Shown here one piece after another: positions 51,199 through 60,990 of a stretch of DNA of 64,000 nucleotides. The notes beneath the pieces are model-generated. The model was not told the DNA's origin. It saw only the letters and a program-made list of their open reading frames with translations, and ran no database searches. Position 1 is the first letter of the stretch, and every line of letters starts with the position of its first letter. The DNA lies in contig BDSI01000001.1 of assembly GCA_003117195.1 (NCBI GenBank), positions 1,426,001 through 1,490,000 on the forward strand, read 5' to 3'. The position numbers and the translations under genes are program-made. Origin of the DNA: Eudorina sp. 2006-703-Eu-15 (Eukaryota > Chlorophyta > Chlorophyceae > Chlamydomonadales > Volvocaceae).

Positions 51199-51771
51199 GA
51201 CGCCGCACAGATCCTGAGTCTTGCTTGTTCTTTTTGCCCAGTGAGCCGTCACGGTAGGTACCGTGATTATCCGGAGCTCGTTAGGGTCTCCTCGTCACCG
51301 TACCGAAGGGACCGTGACGACCATCGGCGTGACGACCATCGGCGTGACGACCATCGGCGACGTGAAAACCGGAGCCGCGACCGGAGTCGCAGCCCGCACG
51401 GTCGTTTTGACAACGAGCGGGAAGGCCGGAGACGTCACGACGACGCCTTAACTTCCACGCTCCTGCGGCTGTCCGAGGCTACGGAGCGTATACTTCAAGT
51501 CGTCGCTCCGCCGCCACCGGCTCCGATCCGTCCTCTCTTGCCAACGGTGGACCCGTCCATCCCCGGAGTTCCTCTGGCAGAGGCCCTCCACGGCATCACG
51601 TTGCTGCCAGAGCGACAGGGGGATCCGCTACGCATCTTGCGACTCGCTCTGGTGCTGGTCAACGCCGACGCTGTGCCGCCAACGATAGATCGCCGCGCCG
51701 TCACCAGTGACAACGGCCAGTTCATCGTGGTGCCAACGTTTGACTTGAGTGGGGCGCCCATGCAGGGCTGA
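51199..51771 (+). CDS. Arg/Ser-rich N-terminal gag region
   Basis: The frame is open from 51,199 to a TGA at 51,769 and has no ATG near its start; GTG at 51,241 is the first alternative start. A strong acceptor-like tract (TTGTTCTTTTTGCCCAG) ends at 51,241, so a 5' leader intron is possible. The product has four HRRDD-type repeats and an RS/RD-rich basic region, then a folded-looking segment. A role in RNA binding as part of gag is inferred from composition and position. Confidence 0.5.
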   Translation, partial: DAAQILSLACSFCPVSRHGRYRDYPELVRVSSSPYRRDRDDHRRDDHRRDDHRRRENRSRDRSRSPHGRFDNEREGRRRHDDALTSTLLRLSEATERILQVVAPPPPAPIRPLLPTVDPSIPGVPLAEALHGITLLPERQGDPLRILRLALVLVNADAVPPTIDRRAVTSDNGQFIVVPTFDLSGAPMQG

Positions 51772-51811
51772 CTACGGGGTTGGAAGTGTGCGGTGCGACG
51801 TCTCTTCCTTG

Positions 51812-53233
51812 TAACGCAAGGTGGAGCCCGCCCCGTCCTCCTCTCAACTTCGTAGACAGCCTGCTAGATCAGCGACTTCGGCGCAACTCAGGTCCAACCA
51901 GGCCCGGGACGTAGCTGAAGTAAGTAGGGCAGCTGAGAGGGTTTCTAGACGGGCAACGGTTAGCTCATCTGGGCAGGGCAGTGCGCAGGGTCACGAGCCT
52001 TCCCCGGAGTCTGAAGGGGTCGGGAACGGGTTACCCCCAGCGGGCAATCCGGTCCCAACTCTTGAGCGATTTGCCGACCCGTCCGGCTCCGTAGGCACTG
52101 CGACGGTATCACCCGTACGGTCTTACAGAGCTGTCTGGACTCGCTTGGTTTCGCACCTTAACTTGCCTAGATCTCGTCCGGTCCTAACCGATTACTATCA
52201 GCACTTCGACTCCATGAGCAGCTCATATCCGACCTTCGATTTCCGGGTCGGCACATTGAAGAAGTTCATCAGGGACTTCCGCAATGTGGCCTTGCTAGAC
52301 ATAGAGCAAAAGAGAGGCGCAGGCCAGGTGTCAGTGGCCACGCTGTACGGGGTTATCAAGAACGCCCCAGAGTCTGACACCGAGTTCTCTCGGTGGTGGC
52401 TCACCAAGGAGCCCACCTTCCTCGCGGATGCAGCCGCGTGGAAAGGGGCCGTACTGCCACAGGGAGTGGGAGGGGCAGGGGCGCCGCCGCCGGGATCGAC
52501 GGTGCTCACCGCTGACGACCTGTTGGATTACTACGAGCACTGCCTGAAGGAGCACTTCAAGCTGGAGCAGGAGGAGCTCGACTATCAGGCGTTCAAGGCG
52601 GCCAAGCAGGGCACCCGCAAGCCTTCAGACTTCTACCAAGAGCTGTTGGGTTTGCACGGGCGCCTCGCCGCCAGGGTCAGCCAGCAGCAGCTGGCTGAGA
52701 AGTTCGTGGATGGGTTGGATCCGGGATTGCATGCGCTGATTCGCGGGGAGGTCTTCAAGATAGGGCGTTCCCAGTGGTATGCGCACATGGCTAACTTCGC
52801 GGATCTCGCCCAGAGGGTCTGGAACAACATGCTCTCCGAGACTGGTCCGTCCACGAGCACCACCAGCGCCAAGGCGCCCGACAAGCCCAAGAAGGCGGCC
52901 GCTCCCGCTGACAGCTCGCCGGCGCTCAAGCCCAAGACGCTGTACTTGTGCAAGAACCACGGGTACAACATGTCCCATACGACCGAGAACTGCAGGCTCA
53001 ACGCGCCCAAGACCGCCATGATGACGGCAGACCCCACTGCAAGCCTCGTTCAGCAGCTGGTGGCCGCCCTGTCGTCAAGTGCGCAGGGATCCGGTGGGGC
53101 AGGATCAGGCGGCGCGAGCAAGCCCAAGAAAGGCGGTGAGCCGGGGGGATGGACGAGCGTCGGGAGGTGGCTCCAGCTCGGGAGCGGGGCCCAGTGCTGG
53201 CGCAGCACGGGGTGGCAGGGCATCGCAGAATGA
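51812..53233 (+). CDS. Gag capsid-like region
   Basis: After the stop at 51,812 this frame is open to 53,233. The segment around YYQHFDSMSSSYPTFDF to WNNMLSE has the helical pattern of retrotransposon gag proteins (DLLDYYEHCLKEHFKL, KPSDFYQELLGLHGRL, KFVDGLDP). A knuckle-like CKNHGYNMSHTTENC follows near 52,950. The frame loses sense near 53,145 at a GGGGGG run, and the CCHC-containing frame takes over. No ATG starts the frame. Confidence 0.75.
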
Positions 53234-53927
53234 CAGGGAGCAGAGGGAGGATCGGGATACCACGTCTTGCAACTACTGCCGCCGGAGAGGGCACGCCGAG
53301 GACAGGTGCTTTATCAAGCACCCCCACCTTGCCCCGCCAGGCTTCCGCCCCATGAGCCCAGTCCTGCAGATCGCCTTCGAGCAGAACCGGGCCGCCCGGC
53401 CCGCCCGGATGGCGGCGGCCGTCGTGGAGGATGACTTCGGTGAGGAGGACGATGACAAGCCCGTCTGCTTCAGCCTTGCAGTGAGCGGGTACAATGGGAT
53501 GGAGGATGGGGACGACAGGGACAACGGGATGGCAGCCGGGCTTCTGGGTGCAGCTCCGTGCACTACGGCCACGCACAAGGCGTTGGCCACCACGTCCCCG
53601 CAGAGCGTGCCACTGTCTTTCCAACCCAAGCCGCTGAACGTCTCTGCCTATCCACCGCCGCCAGTAACGCGTGAGCAGAGCGCCAAGCCCGCTGCCACAC
53701 GCATCTATCGGAAGGCCACCGTCCATGGAGCTTTCTCGCGCGGACGACCTCTTCTTTGGCCAGCTTCTGGACATGCCGATTCACCGCGTGTTCCAGGGGC
53801 TAGCCAGCCGCGCGAGCGCCCCTCCGGAGCAGGTTGCTGGGCCGAGTTCGCAGCCGCCGCAAGTGGAGGCGCCTGTCACGCAGGAGCCAAGTTCACGCGC
53901 GGAACCGGTCGCCGCGGTGGCAACTAG
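53145..53927 (+). CDS. Gag nucleocapsid region with CCHC zinc knuckle
   Basis: The frame change at about 53,140 leads into GGRASQNDREQRED and then CNYCRRRGHAEDRC, a canonical C-x2-C-x4-H-x4-C knuckle (53,270-53,310). An acidic EEDDD segment follows. This would bind the element RNA during packaging. From about 53,700 the frame at 53,671 becomes the sensible one. Confidence 0.75.
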   Translation, partial: GDGRASGGGSSSGAGPSAGAARGGRASQNDREQREDRDTTSCNYCRRRGHAEDRCFIKHPHLAPPGFRPMSPVLQIAFEQNRAARPARMAAAVVEDDFGEEDDDKPVCFSLAVSGYNGMEDGDDRDNGMAAGLLGAAPCTTATHKALATTSPQSVPLSFQPKPLNVSAYPPPPVTREQSAKPAATRIYRKATVHGAFSRGRPLLWPASGHADSPRVPGASQPRERPSGAGCWAEFAAAASGGACHAGAKFTRGTGRRGGN

Positions 53928-54651
53928 CCGCGGCCTGCTCGCCAACCACGGCCCGCCGCAGCAACACGAGGGCCACGGGTTCAGTTACGCCGTGTACGGT
54001 GCAAAAGGTGAGCCGCCGCGTACGCTGTGCAGCATGACGCCGTCTGAGCGGGAGCGCGCACTCAGCACCAACCCCCAGGCAGCCAGCTACTTGCGCCGTC
54101 CCAAAGGGCTGTATTATTACCCGGCAGGGGCCTGCGCTGTAGCTCTCGACGGACGCAGCGTCTCTGTGATTACCCTGCGGGATAAGGCAGCCACGCCGAA
54201 CATCATGCCAACCAGTGTTGCCAAGCAGCACGGGCTGAGTATTCGGCCAACCAGAACTCGCCTCTCCACCTCGCTAGAGCAGGGGTGCACCGTGCGGGGC
54301 GAGCTCGACCTAGATGGGGTATCATTTGTCTTGCTGCCCGGCACACCACACGAGACCCAAGTGCCGCTGACTCAGACGCTGGTGGCCGATGTTGCGCCTG
54401 ACTTGTTTCAGCTGCTTGTGGGCAACGAGCAGTGCAAACTGCTGGGGGATGCGCTCGAGTCATACCCAACCCCGCAACTCTCCTTCCTGCCAAACTTCAT
54501 TGAGCGCCCGGATTACCGTGTCACTCTCCCAATGAAGCCCTTCCCAGCCGGGCCCCCACGGACCAAGGGCTCATTCGCGGTAGCTTGCGTCAGCGCCGTA
54601 CTTCCCATCTCTCCAACCCCGTCGGAGGAGCTGGGGGGGAGCGTCCGCTGA
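53671..54651 (+). CDS. Protease-like region with altered active site
   Basis: A 326-codon frame. The segment VSVITLRDKAATPNIM, followed by SVAKQHGLSI, lines up with the D-[ST]-G-A...N-x-I...A...GL pattern of retroviral-type aspartic proteases, and DLFQLLVGNEQCKLL with the later hydrophobic I-L-G motif. The catalytic Asp seems kept, but the following residues are KAA instead of TGA or SGA, so activity is doubtful. The frame ends at a run of eight G near 54,640, where the polyprotein shifts frame. Confidence 0.55.
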   Translation: MSRAPSPLPHASIGRPPSMELSRADDLFFGQLLDMPIHRVFQGLASRASAPPEQVAGPSSQPPQVEAPVTQEPSSRAEPVAAVATSRGLLANHGPPQQHEGHGFSYAVYGAKGEPPRTLCSMTPSERERALSTNPQAASYLRRPKGLYYYPAGACAVALDGRSVSVITLRDKAATPNIMPTSVAKQHGLSIRPTRTRLSTSLEQGCTVRGELDLDGVSFVLLPGTPHETQVPLTQTLVADVAPDLFQLLVGNEQCKLLGDALESYPTPQLSFLPNFIERPDYRVTLPMKPFPAGPPRTKGSFAVACVSAVLPISPTPSEELGGSVR

Positions 54652-55498
54652 CGACAACAGGCCTGCCCAGCCCATGCAAGAGCCGCAGGCCCAGCCCATG
54701 CAAGAGCCGCAGGTCAGGGTGGGGCCGCACGCTGAGGTGGAGCCGCAATTCAAGGCGGAGCCGCAAGCCCAGCCTATGCAAGGGTCGCAGGTCAGGTTGG
54801 AGCCTCAAGACAAGTCGGAGCCGCAGGCCAACGCGGAGCCGCAGGGCGGGCGTACGCAGACGCCAAGAAGTCAAGGGCCCGCTCGGAGCTGGACGGCACT
54901 CGTCATGATGCTGTACTCGGCTCTCATGTCTATCGTCACGATGGTACCGCAAATGTGTCACGCCCGTGTATGTCGGCCGGCTTTGCAGGTGGTGGATTCC
55001 GTTGTCGCCCTTGCTTGTGTCGCTTCAGCTCCCCGTCACGGGCAGCGGGTGCAGTATGCCCGCAGGAATCGGGCAGGCAAACGAAAGCGCCCACAAGTGT
55101 CAGTGGGTGGCCGCGTGATCTACCCTGCTTCGCCGCCAAGGACCTGGCTTCATTGTGCGTCTTTCATGCTCGTGGTGTCCCTCCTGTTCACGCTTGCGGC
55201 AGGGGTGGGTGCCATGCAGGGCGCAGTGCTGGATGGAGACCTCGTTCGCCTGACGACTGGGTTGCAGGCAAGCTGTGTGGCATCGGGTCAGCCCGGTGCC
55301 CTTGGACCGTCTCCCTCCTACGTCGAATTTGGCTTTGATCCGCTGGCCATGACGGACATGGAGGACTACAATCAGTGGGTCACGCGGGGTCACGCCTCGT
55401 CGTTTGCCAGCGTGGGATCCTTCACACCGGAGGGGCACTCATCGGCGGCGTCCTACAGTCGCTACGAGAAGGACCAGTTGGATATGGGGAAACAGTAG
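54652..55498 (+). CDS. Linker with QEPQ repeats and two hydrophobic segments
   Basis: After the G8 run the frame reads GGASADDNRPAQPMQEPQ, with further EPQ repeats (54,674-54,850). It then has a hydrophobic stretch of about 20 residues at 54,890-54,950 and another at 55,150-55,213, and ends FGFDPLAMTDMEDY...MGK near 55,495. The two stretches could span a membrane. Such segments between protease and RT are not usual for Ty3 elements. The frame shifts again at about 55,490. Confidence 0.5.
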
Positions 55499-57578
55499 TG
55501 CATTTGATGATAAAGCCAAGTCCGAACTCCGGGAAGTTGTGAGCTCCCGCAAGGACAAGGCCTTTGCATACAGCATGGAGGAATTACCTGGGTATCAGGG
55601 GAGCCAGGGGCCTTTCACGCTAGATCTTGACACTGAGCGACCAATAGTTCAGCCCCCACGCCGCTACTCGCCGAAGGAAAAGGTGGTCGTGGTGCAGAAA
55701 ACGGCGGAGTTGGTCAAGGCGGGGATAGTGGTAGAGCATAACGGTCCAACCATTTGCGCGGTGAACCCAGTCATAGCGGCAAAGAAGGATCCAGACACGG
55801 GCATGTGGACGGATCATCGCATGGCTCAGGATTACCGACCAGTCAATAAACACACCAAGGCCGATCGCTACGGCCTCCATCGTCCAGAGGACATCTTCCA
55901 TCAGTGTGCGCGTGCGCAAGTGTTTTCTAAGCTTGACTTACGTCAGGGGTTCCTGCAAATCCCTATCTCGGCAGGAGATCAGCCCAAAACGGCGTATTGG
56001 GTTGGCAACAAGCTAATGATGTACACTCGTATGCCGTACGGTCTGAAGAACGCGTCAGCTAAGTTCCAGCGCGTGATGGATTACGAACTCGCCAAGGCGG
56101 ACCTGGACCACTGCGCTAGAGCATACATTGATGACGTTCTCATCTTCAGTGCCACACCAGAGGAGCACGTTAAGCATGTGGCGGCTGTCCTTGATATGCT
56201 GCACTCGTGTGGGTTACGTGCGCACCCTGACAAGTCCATCTTTGGCGCGGATGTTATCGAGTATTTGGGTCATAACCTCAGTGCGCAAGGGATTAGCCCT
56301 CACCACGCCAAGGTGGCGGCGATCTTGTCCATGCCCGCGCCCAAGAACGTTTCCGAACTGCGTGCACACTTGGGTTTTATCAACTACTACCGGTGCTATA
56401 TTCCAAACATGAGTCAGCTCACTGTTGATCTGACTGTTCTGCTCAAGAAGGACCAGCCCTGGGTTTGGGGGCCTGCGCAGGAAGCCGCGTTTGCAGCTAT
56501 CAAGGCTGTCTTTCAGAATGACGGGCTGATCTTGCGACAGGTTGATTACTCAAAGCCGCTCGTGTTACACACGGATTTCTCTAACCGTGGTATAGGTGCC
56601 GTACTCGGACAGTTGGATGAGGAGGGGAACGAGTACATGTGCGCTTGCATCAGCCGGTCCTTGAACAAGCATGAACGCAACTACAGCAGTTACAAGGGGG
56701 AGATGCTAGCAGCAGTGTGGGCTGTGAAAATGTTTCGTCATCACTTGTTGGGTGGTCCTAAGTTTCGGCTAGTGACTGATCACCAACCTCTGACGTACTT
56801 GATGAGTTCGGATGGGCTCACGGGGCAGTACGCGCGGTTCGCCCTGGTCATGCAGGAATATGACTTTGAGGTAGTGCATCGCCCTGGTGTCAAACATCAG
56901 AATGCTGACATGTTGTCCCGTCATCCTCAGGCGTCAAGTGCGGACAATACAGGTGCCCGGATGGACGAGGACGCGCCTGCCCGTGTTCTCCAAGTGACAG
57001 CTGCGCTGTCCTATGCCCGGCAGGACTGCGCCCTGACCTCCCTTGCGTTGGCATCTAACATCCCTCTTGCCCCGTTCTCTGATGATTTCTGTTTTTCACA
57101 AGATTTACTTTTGCCTGGCAATTTGGGCCTGCCGTCTGACTTTGTGGACCACCCGCCCAGCGAGGGGCCTGAGCCTGAGAGAAGGGGGTGGGAAAGGGCT
57201 CGCGAACGGGCCGTTCATGCAGTACGGCAAGCGTCCCAGAAGAATCCAGAGCTTTTCGCATCTTCTCACGTTGCACCCTCAACTCGTGCGTTTTTCACTC
57301 GTGCGTTGGGTCACGGGATCACTGTTTTCGAGCCCTTGGGTGGCATGTGCGCCGGTCTTGAGTCCTGCTTGCGTGCGGGTTTCAAGGTTGACCGGTATAT
57401 TTGTTCAGAGTCTAATCCTTCCGCTGTCAGTGTTGTGTCGGCGCGCTTGGACAAGTTAAGTGCCGAATTTCCCAAGTTGCTGTCCCCTGAGGCATATAAA
57501 AGAGTCTGGATCGACTTGCCCTCAGATCTTTGCACGATCGATGAGCAGGCCTTGCTTTCCGCAGGAGCTAGCCTGTGA
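55490..57578 (+). CDS. Pol: Ty3/gypsy reverse transcriptase, RNase H and methyltransferase N half
   Basis: The frame is open from 55,404 but sensible from about 55,490; residue numbers count from 55,404. RT: FSKLDLRQGFLQIPI with the first catalytic Asp near 178, RMPYGLKNA, and YIDD at 241-244. RNase H: VLHTDFSNRG (Asp 391), YKGEMLAAV (Glu 433), RLVTDHQPL (Asp 459). A tether ends near residue 625. A C5-methyltransferase start follows: VFEPLGGMCAGL at 640-651 (SAM-binding motif I) and VDRYICSESNP with Glu 669 (motif II). Reverse transcription and RNA degradation functions look intact. The frame ends TGA at 57,576, and the methyltransferase continues in the next frame. Confidence 0.9.
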
Positions 57579-58250
57579 CGGTTCTCAGTGGTTTGTCTTT
57601 GCGAGCTGGTGCTGGCACGATGTGGGAAAGGAGCCGGGTTCCCTGGCTCCAGGTCAGAGCGTCACTGATGAATTACTACGGGTTGTGCAGACCATGCAGC
57701 GCATACAGCGGCGTGCGCCGGCGCACATGCTGGTGTGCGAACAGCCTAGGGAAACTTGGCAGAACGCAACCGCCGCGCAGCAACGCATCACTTCAGTTTT
57801 GGGTCAGCCCGTGTAGCCCGTGGTGGTGGACGCCGTACAATGTGGGTCACTGGCTCATCGTCTCTCGGCCCATTGGACCAACCTGGCCCCAGCGGCCCAG
57901 CTGGAGGCTGTGCTGTCTTGCGTCAAGCCTGATCCAACAGTCGTGTTGCAGAATGTGCTCTCACCAGGTCGGGTTACCTCCGTTTCAACCGCGGTGGAGC
58001 AGGCAGGTCTGTACTCACGCAATCAAGTCGGTAAGCCCATCGTTGTCGCACCGAGTCTCAGTCGGTCATCATTGCGTGCATTAGCCGAGGTGGTTGAGGA
58101 TGAGTCTAGTCCTTACGAGGGATCTTTGTCTATTGTGGAATGTGAGAAAATCATGGGGTATCTGCCAGGTGTGACTGAGGCACCAGATGTTTCTGAAGCA
58201 GATCGACGGGTCATCTTAGGTCTGGCACCGGATGCCACCCTGACGCTGTC
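57556..58250 (+). CDS. C5-cytosine-methyltransferase-like domain, C half
   Basis: In the +1 frame, WFVFASWCWHDVG corresponds to motif IV, with a cysteine (codon 57,610) at the catalytic position but Trp in place of the preceding Pro. LVCEQPRE keeps the Glu of motif VI (normally ENV). VDAVQCGSLAHRLSAHWTNL matches the A-H-R...W-x-N-L stretch around motif VIII of DNMT3-type enzymes. VECEKIMGYLPGVTEA and RRVILGLAP match motifs IX-X. One TAG (57,814) interrupts the frame. A real relationship to DNMTs is strongly suggested, but activity is uncertain because of WC and the missing second Arg of motif VIII. Confidence 0.7.
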
Positions 58251-58399
58251 CGTGCTGAGCATCTGCCGTGTCCTATCAAACACCTCGTCACACGATGTTG
58301 CAGCTGCATGCACCGGAATTTCTTCTGCTCTCCAGCCTGTTCATGGGCTGGCTTACTCCCTGTGTTCCGTCGAGTCCTTTTTCCCTTGGTCTGAAGTTT

Positions 58400-59643
58400 T
58401 TGCCGCCGCGTCTCACGCGGAAGCGGAGGAGTCCTCTGGTGCAGCTGGTCGCTGCCCGGACATCTGGGAGGACGAACCGTCCATCTTCTTTATCGGTAAC
58501 GGTGCTCATATGCCAGGATTGCCGCCTGAGGAGCAGCGGCGGGTTAGCCGTCGTGCACGCTCATACCGCATGCAAGGAGGCATTCTCTATCGGGTGTTCA
58601 ATGACTCTCGTGCTCGGGTTGTTCCTAAGCCTCCGGATCGTGTTGAGCTAGTGAAGCGCACACATGAAGAGACGGGCCATTTTGGCGTACGTCGCACTAT
58701 GGCGCTGCTGCTCACGCAACATTGGTGGCATGGCATGCACCGAGATGTTTCCAGTATTGTACGACACTGTTCGCATTGTGACCGTGTCAACTCGTCGTTT
58801 GCATCTGGCCCTCCAACCTTGCATCCTTTGCCTGTTCAGGGGTTGTTTTATCGTTGGGGTGTTGACCTATGTGGGCCGTTGCCTCGTACTACTCAGGGTA
58901 ATACGTACGTCATGATCTGTGTAGAGCATTTTTCCAAATACGCTGTGTTTATCCCCTTGCCTGACAAGGAGGCCGTGCACACCTCCAGTGCTTTCTTGAG
59001 TCAGATTCTTGCCCGATATGGGGCCTGTGCAGAGGTATGCACAGATGGCGGTGGTGAATGGAAGGGGCAGTTTGCGCAACTCATGCTTGACAGTCTGATT
59101 GACCACCGCCAGACTTCACCCAATCACCCTCAGGCCAACGGTCTGGCTGAACGGGTCGTGCAGACATGCAAGCGCGCGCTGCGTCGCATGGCGCGGCAGC
59201 GGGCTGATGGGCAGCAGTGGGATGAGTTGCTTCCGTACGTCATGCTGGGCTACAACTGCTCCAAGCACAAGGCGACGGGGTTCAGCCCGTACTTGCTACT
59301 CCACGGGGTCGAGCCGACTATCCCTCCTGCCATCAAGCCACGGTTTGACGGGAATATCTCGTTTGATGATGTTGAAACCGCTGCAGCCTCCCTTGTGTCG
59401 CGTGGCCAAGCCATGCGCCAGCGTATTTCTATCGCGGGGGATAATTTGTTAATAGCGCAGCACCGGGATTCGCTTCGCTACGCTTCCCTCAGGGGGGGCG
59501 GGTATCACCCAAAAATACGTCAGTTTGACGTCGGGGACTATGTATATTTCCGTAATACTACGAGCCGTACTACCCTTGATCCGCGGCTCAGCCAACCATA
59601 TTGCGAGTTGCTGAGGTTCGCCCTAGCGGGGTCATTATATTAG
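58400..59643 (+). CDS. Pol: integrase (HHCC zinc finger and DDE core)
   Basis: Same frame as the methyltransferase C half, open from 57,817. The zinc-binding region is HEETGHFGVRRTM...HCSHC. The catalytic triad is visible as WGVDLCGPLP (Asp), CTDGGGEWKGQF (Asp) and HPQANGLAERVVQ (Glu). The fold continues through LPYVMLGYNCSKHKATGFSP, a typical GKEx-like box. This frame ends TAG at 59,641, but sense passes to another frame near 59,600 (VAEVRPSGVIILEGYDG), the integrase C-terminal domain. It inserts the cDNA into the host chromosome. Confidence 0.9.
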
Positions 59644-59923
59644 AGGGGTACGATGGCAAGTTCCTGAAAGGTCATGTCAAGGATTGCGCTCCATGCCACC
59701 TGCCCATCAGGGATGAGGTGGTCGACCCTCGTTTAGCGCGTCCTGACGCTACGTTGTCTTGCCAAGTGTGTCACCTACCTACTGGGAAGAATGGATGCTA
59801 TTGTGCGATGGTTGTGGAAAGGGGTGGCATACTTACTGCCTGAAACCGCCTCTCACGGTCATTCTACCGGGAACTTGGGTGTGTCCTGACTGCGTTGACA
59901 GGGTATTACGCCCGAACAGATAG
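59601..59923 (+). CDS. Integrase C-terminal barrel and PHD finger
   Basis: Frame 59,601 onwards gives EVRPSGVIILEGYDGKFLK...CAPCHLP and then CQVCHLPTGKN. A one-base slip at about 59,788 leads to WMLLCDGCGKGWHTYC, LKPPL and WVCPDC, ending TAG at 59,921. Together these form a complete C4HC3 PHD finger (C-x2-C, C-x2-C, H-x2-C, C-x2-C) with the Trp and LKPPL of canonical members. PHD fingers read histone tails, so a role in choosing integration sites is inferred, by analogy with chromodomains of chromoviruses. Confidence 0.75.
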
Positions 59924-60313
59924 ATGCCAACCCTGTTCATCCGCAAACTAAGCAAGGGTACCGCATCAACCTCTCTCCCTCTCAGGCCAAAAACACCACA
60001 GGTGCTGGCCAGCCTTCAAGGAGCAAGGGTCGTGCGTGTCAGCACCAGCCCGGAGTCGAACTCTACAAGGGCGGTGTTGCTACGTATGTGGGAGACAAGG
60101 CGGCAGCACGTGTTCGAAGTGCTGTACGACGATGGAGAGCTGGAGCAGGTGGACACAAATCGCCTTAGGGCGATGCTGGCGCCGAAGGCCGCTCGTCCAA
60201 GACGAGCGGTGCAGGCTGCCGCGGTTACCGCGGCGAGCCCTGACGAGTGGAGCATTCAAGCGTGTGCTGATGTTGCTGTTGCGTTGGCGACTGCCATGCC
60301 GGGGGATCATCCA
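59924..60313 (+). CDS. Tudor-like segment
   Basis: A new ATG at 59,924 lies next to the PHD frame's stop, in the same frame. ARVVRVST and then VFEVLYDDGELEQVDTNRLR resemble a Tudor/Agenet-type small barrel (V-x-Y-x-D-G-[ED]...L). The assignment rests on a short motif. The frame then drifts (about 60,310) into one reading EKVALLARAWETSAIE and CPWQ. Confidence 0.45.
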
Positions 60314-60872
60314 ATGAGAAGGTGGCCTTGCTGGCCCGCGCCTGGGAAACCAGCGCCATCGAACAACCGCTCATTCCTCCGGATCATGTGGCGTCATTGA
60401 CCGGTTCAATCAATCTCCAGCTTGTTGGGGAGGTGGTCTGTCCTTGGCAGTCCAGCCGGCCGTACAAGTCGCTTTGGTCAGTCATGGTGTTCGTGTGTTG
60501 AAGGGAAAGCTGGGTGACGTACGGGATCCTCTTTCGCCGGCATTTTACAAGTCCGTCGAAGAGCAGGTGTCGTCCATCGAGTCAGTGTTTTTGTCAGTCG
60601 CTGGGGCACCTCTGGATTTACCAATTCCAGCGGCGCTCAAGTATGCCAAGAGCTTTGTGATCGCTCGCGTACCGCTGCATTATGTGTCGGCAGCTGACGA
60701 GTTGCGAATGCGCTGGCTCAAGTCGCTGCAGCGCCAGGGTCGTTTGTTGATGTTGCGGTGTCCATTGAAGGATGCCACGGATCAGTTCTTCATGTGGCTG
60801 ATTGTCTTCGCCACTCCAGTCATCAAGCAGTTGATAGTCAAGGATTCGGGCCTAGTAGAGGACCTGTTGTGA
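60313..60872 (+). CDS. C-terminal region of the retrotransposon polyprotein, unassigned
   Basis: Two frames cover a compact region: VALLARAWETSAIEQPLIP to VVCPWQSS, then from 60,444 VRVLKGKLGDVRDPLSPAFY, IPAALKYAKSFVIARVPLHY and FFMWLIVFATPVIKQLIV, ending TGA at 60,870. The alternation of strands and helices would suit a Rossmann-type (possibly methyltransferase-like) fold, but no motif proves it. No gene start of its own is evident. Confidence 0.45.
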
Positions 60873-60930
60873 GTTTGGTGCGCTCAGTCACGTGTGCACC
60901 GCGCCCACGGCTTAATAATGCGGTGCCGCT

Positions 60931-60940
60931 GGGGGGGGAG
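60931..60940 (+). promoter_or_regulatory. Polypurine tract
   Basis: GGGGGGGGAG lies directly before TGTTCC at 60,941. This is the expected plus-strand primer site just upstream of a 3' LTR, so reverse transcription would define the repeat start at B1, not at A2. Confidence 0.65.
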
Positions 60941-60990
60941 TGTTCCCTCGGCACATGCTTTGTTCGTACGACAGTCATCTGACCTGACAG
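60941..60990 (+). repeat. Terminal repeat B1
   Basis: 50 bp, TGTTCCCTCGGCACATGC to CTGACAG, nearly identical to B2 at 61,672-61,720 and absent beside A1. Confidence 0.9.
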
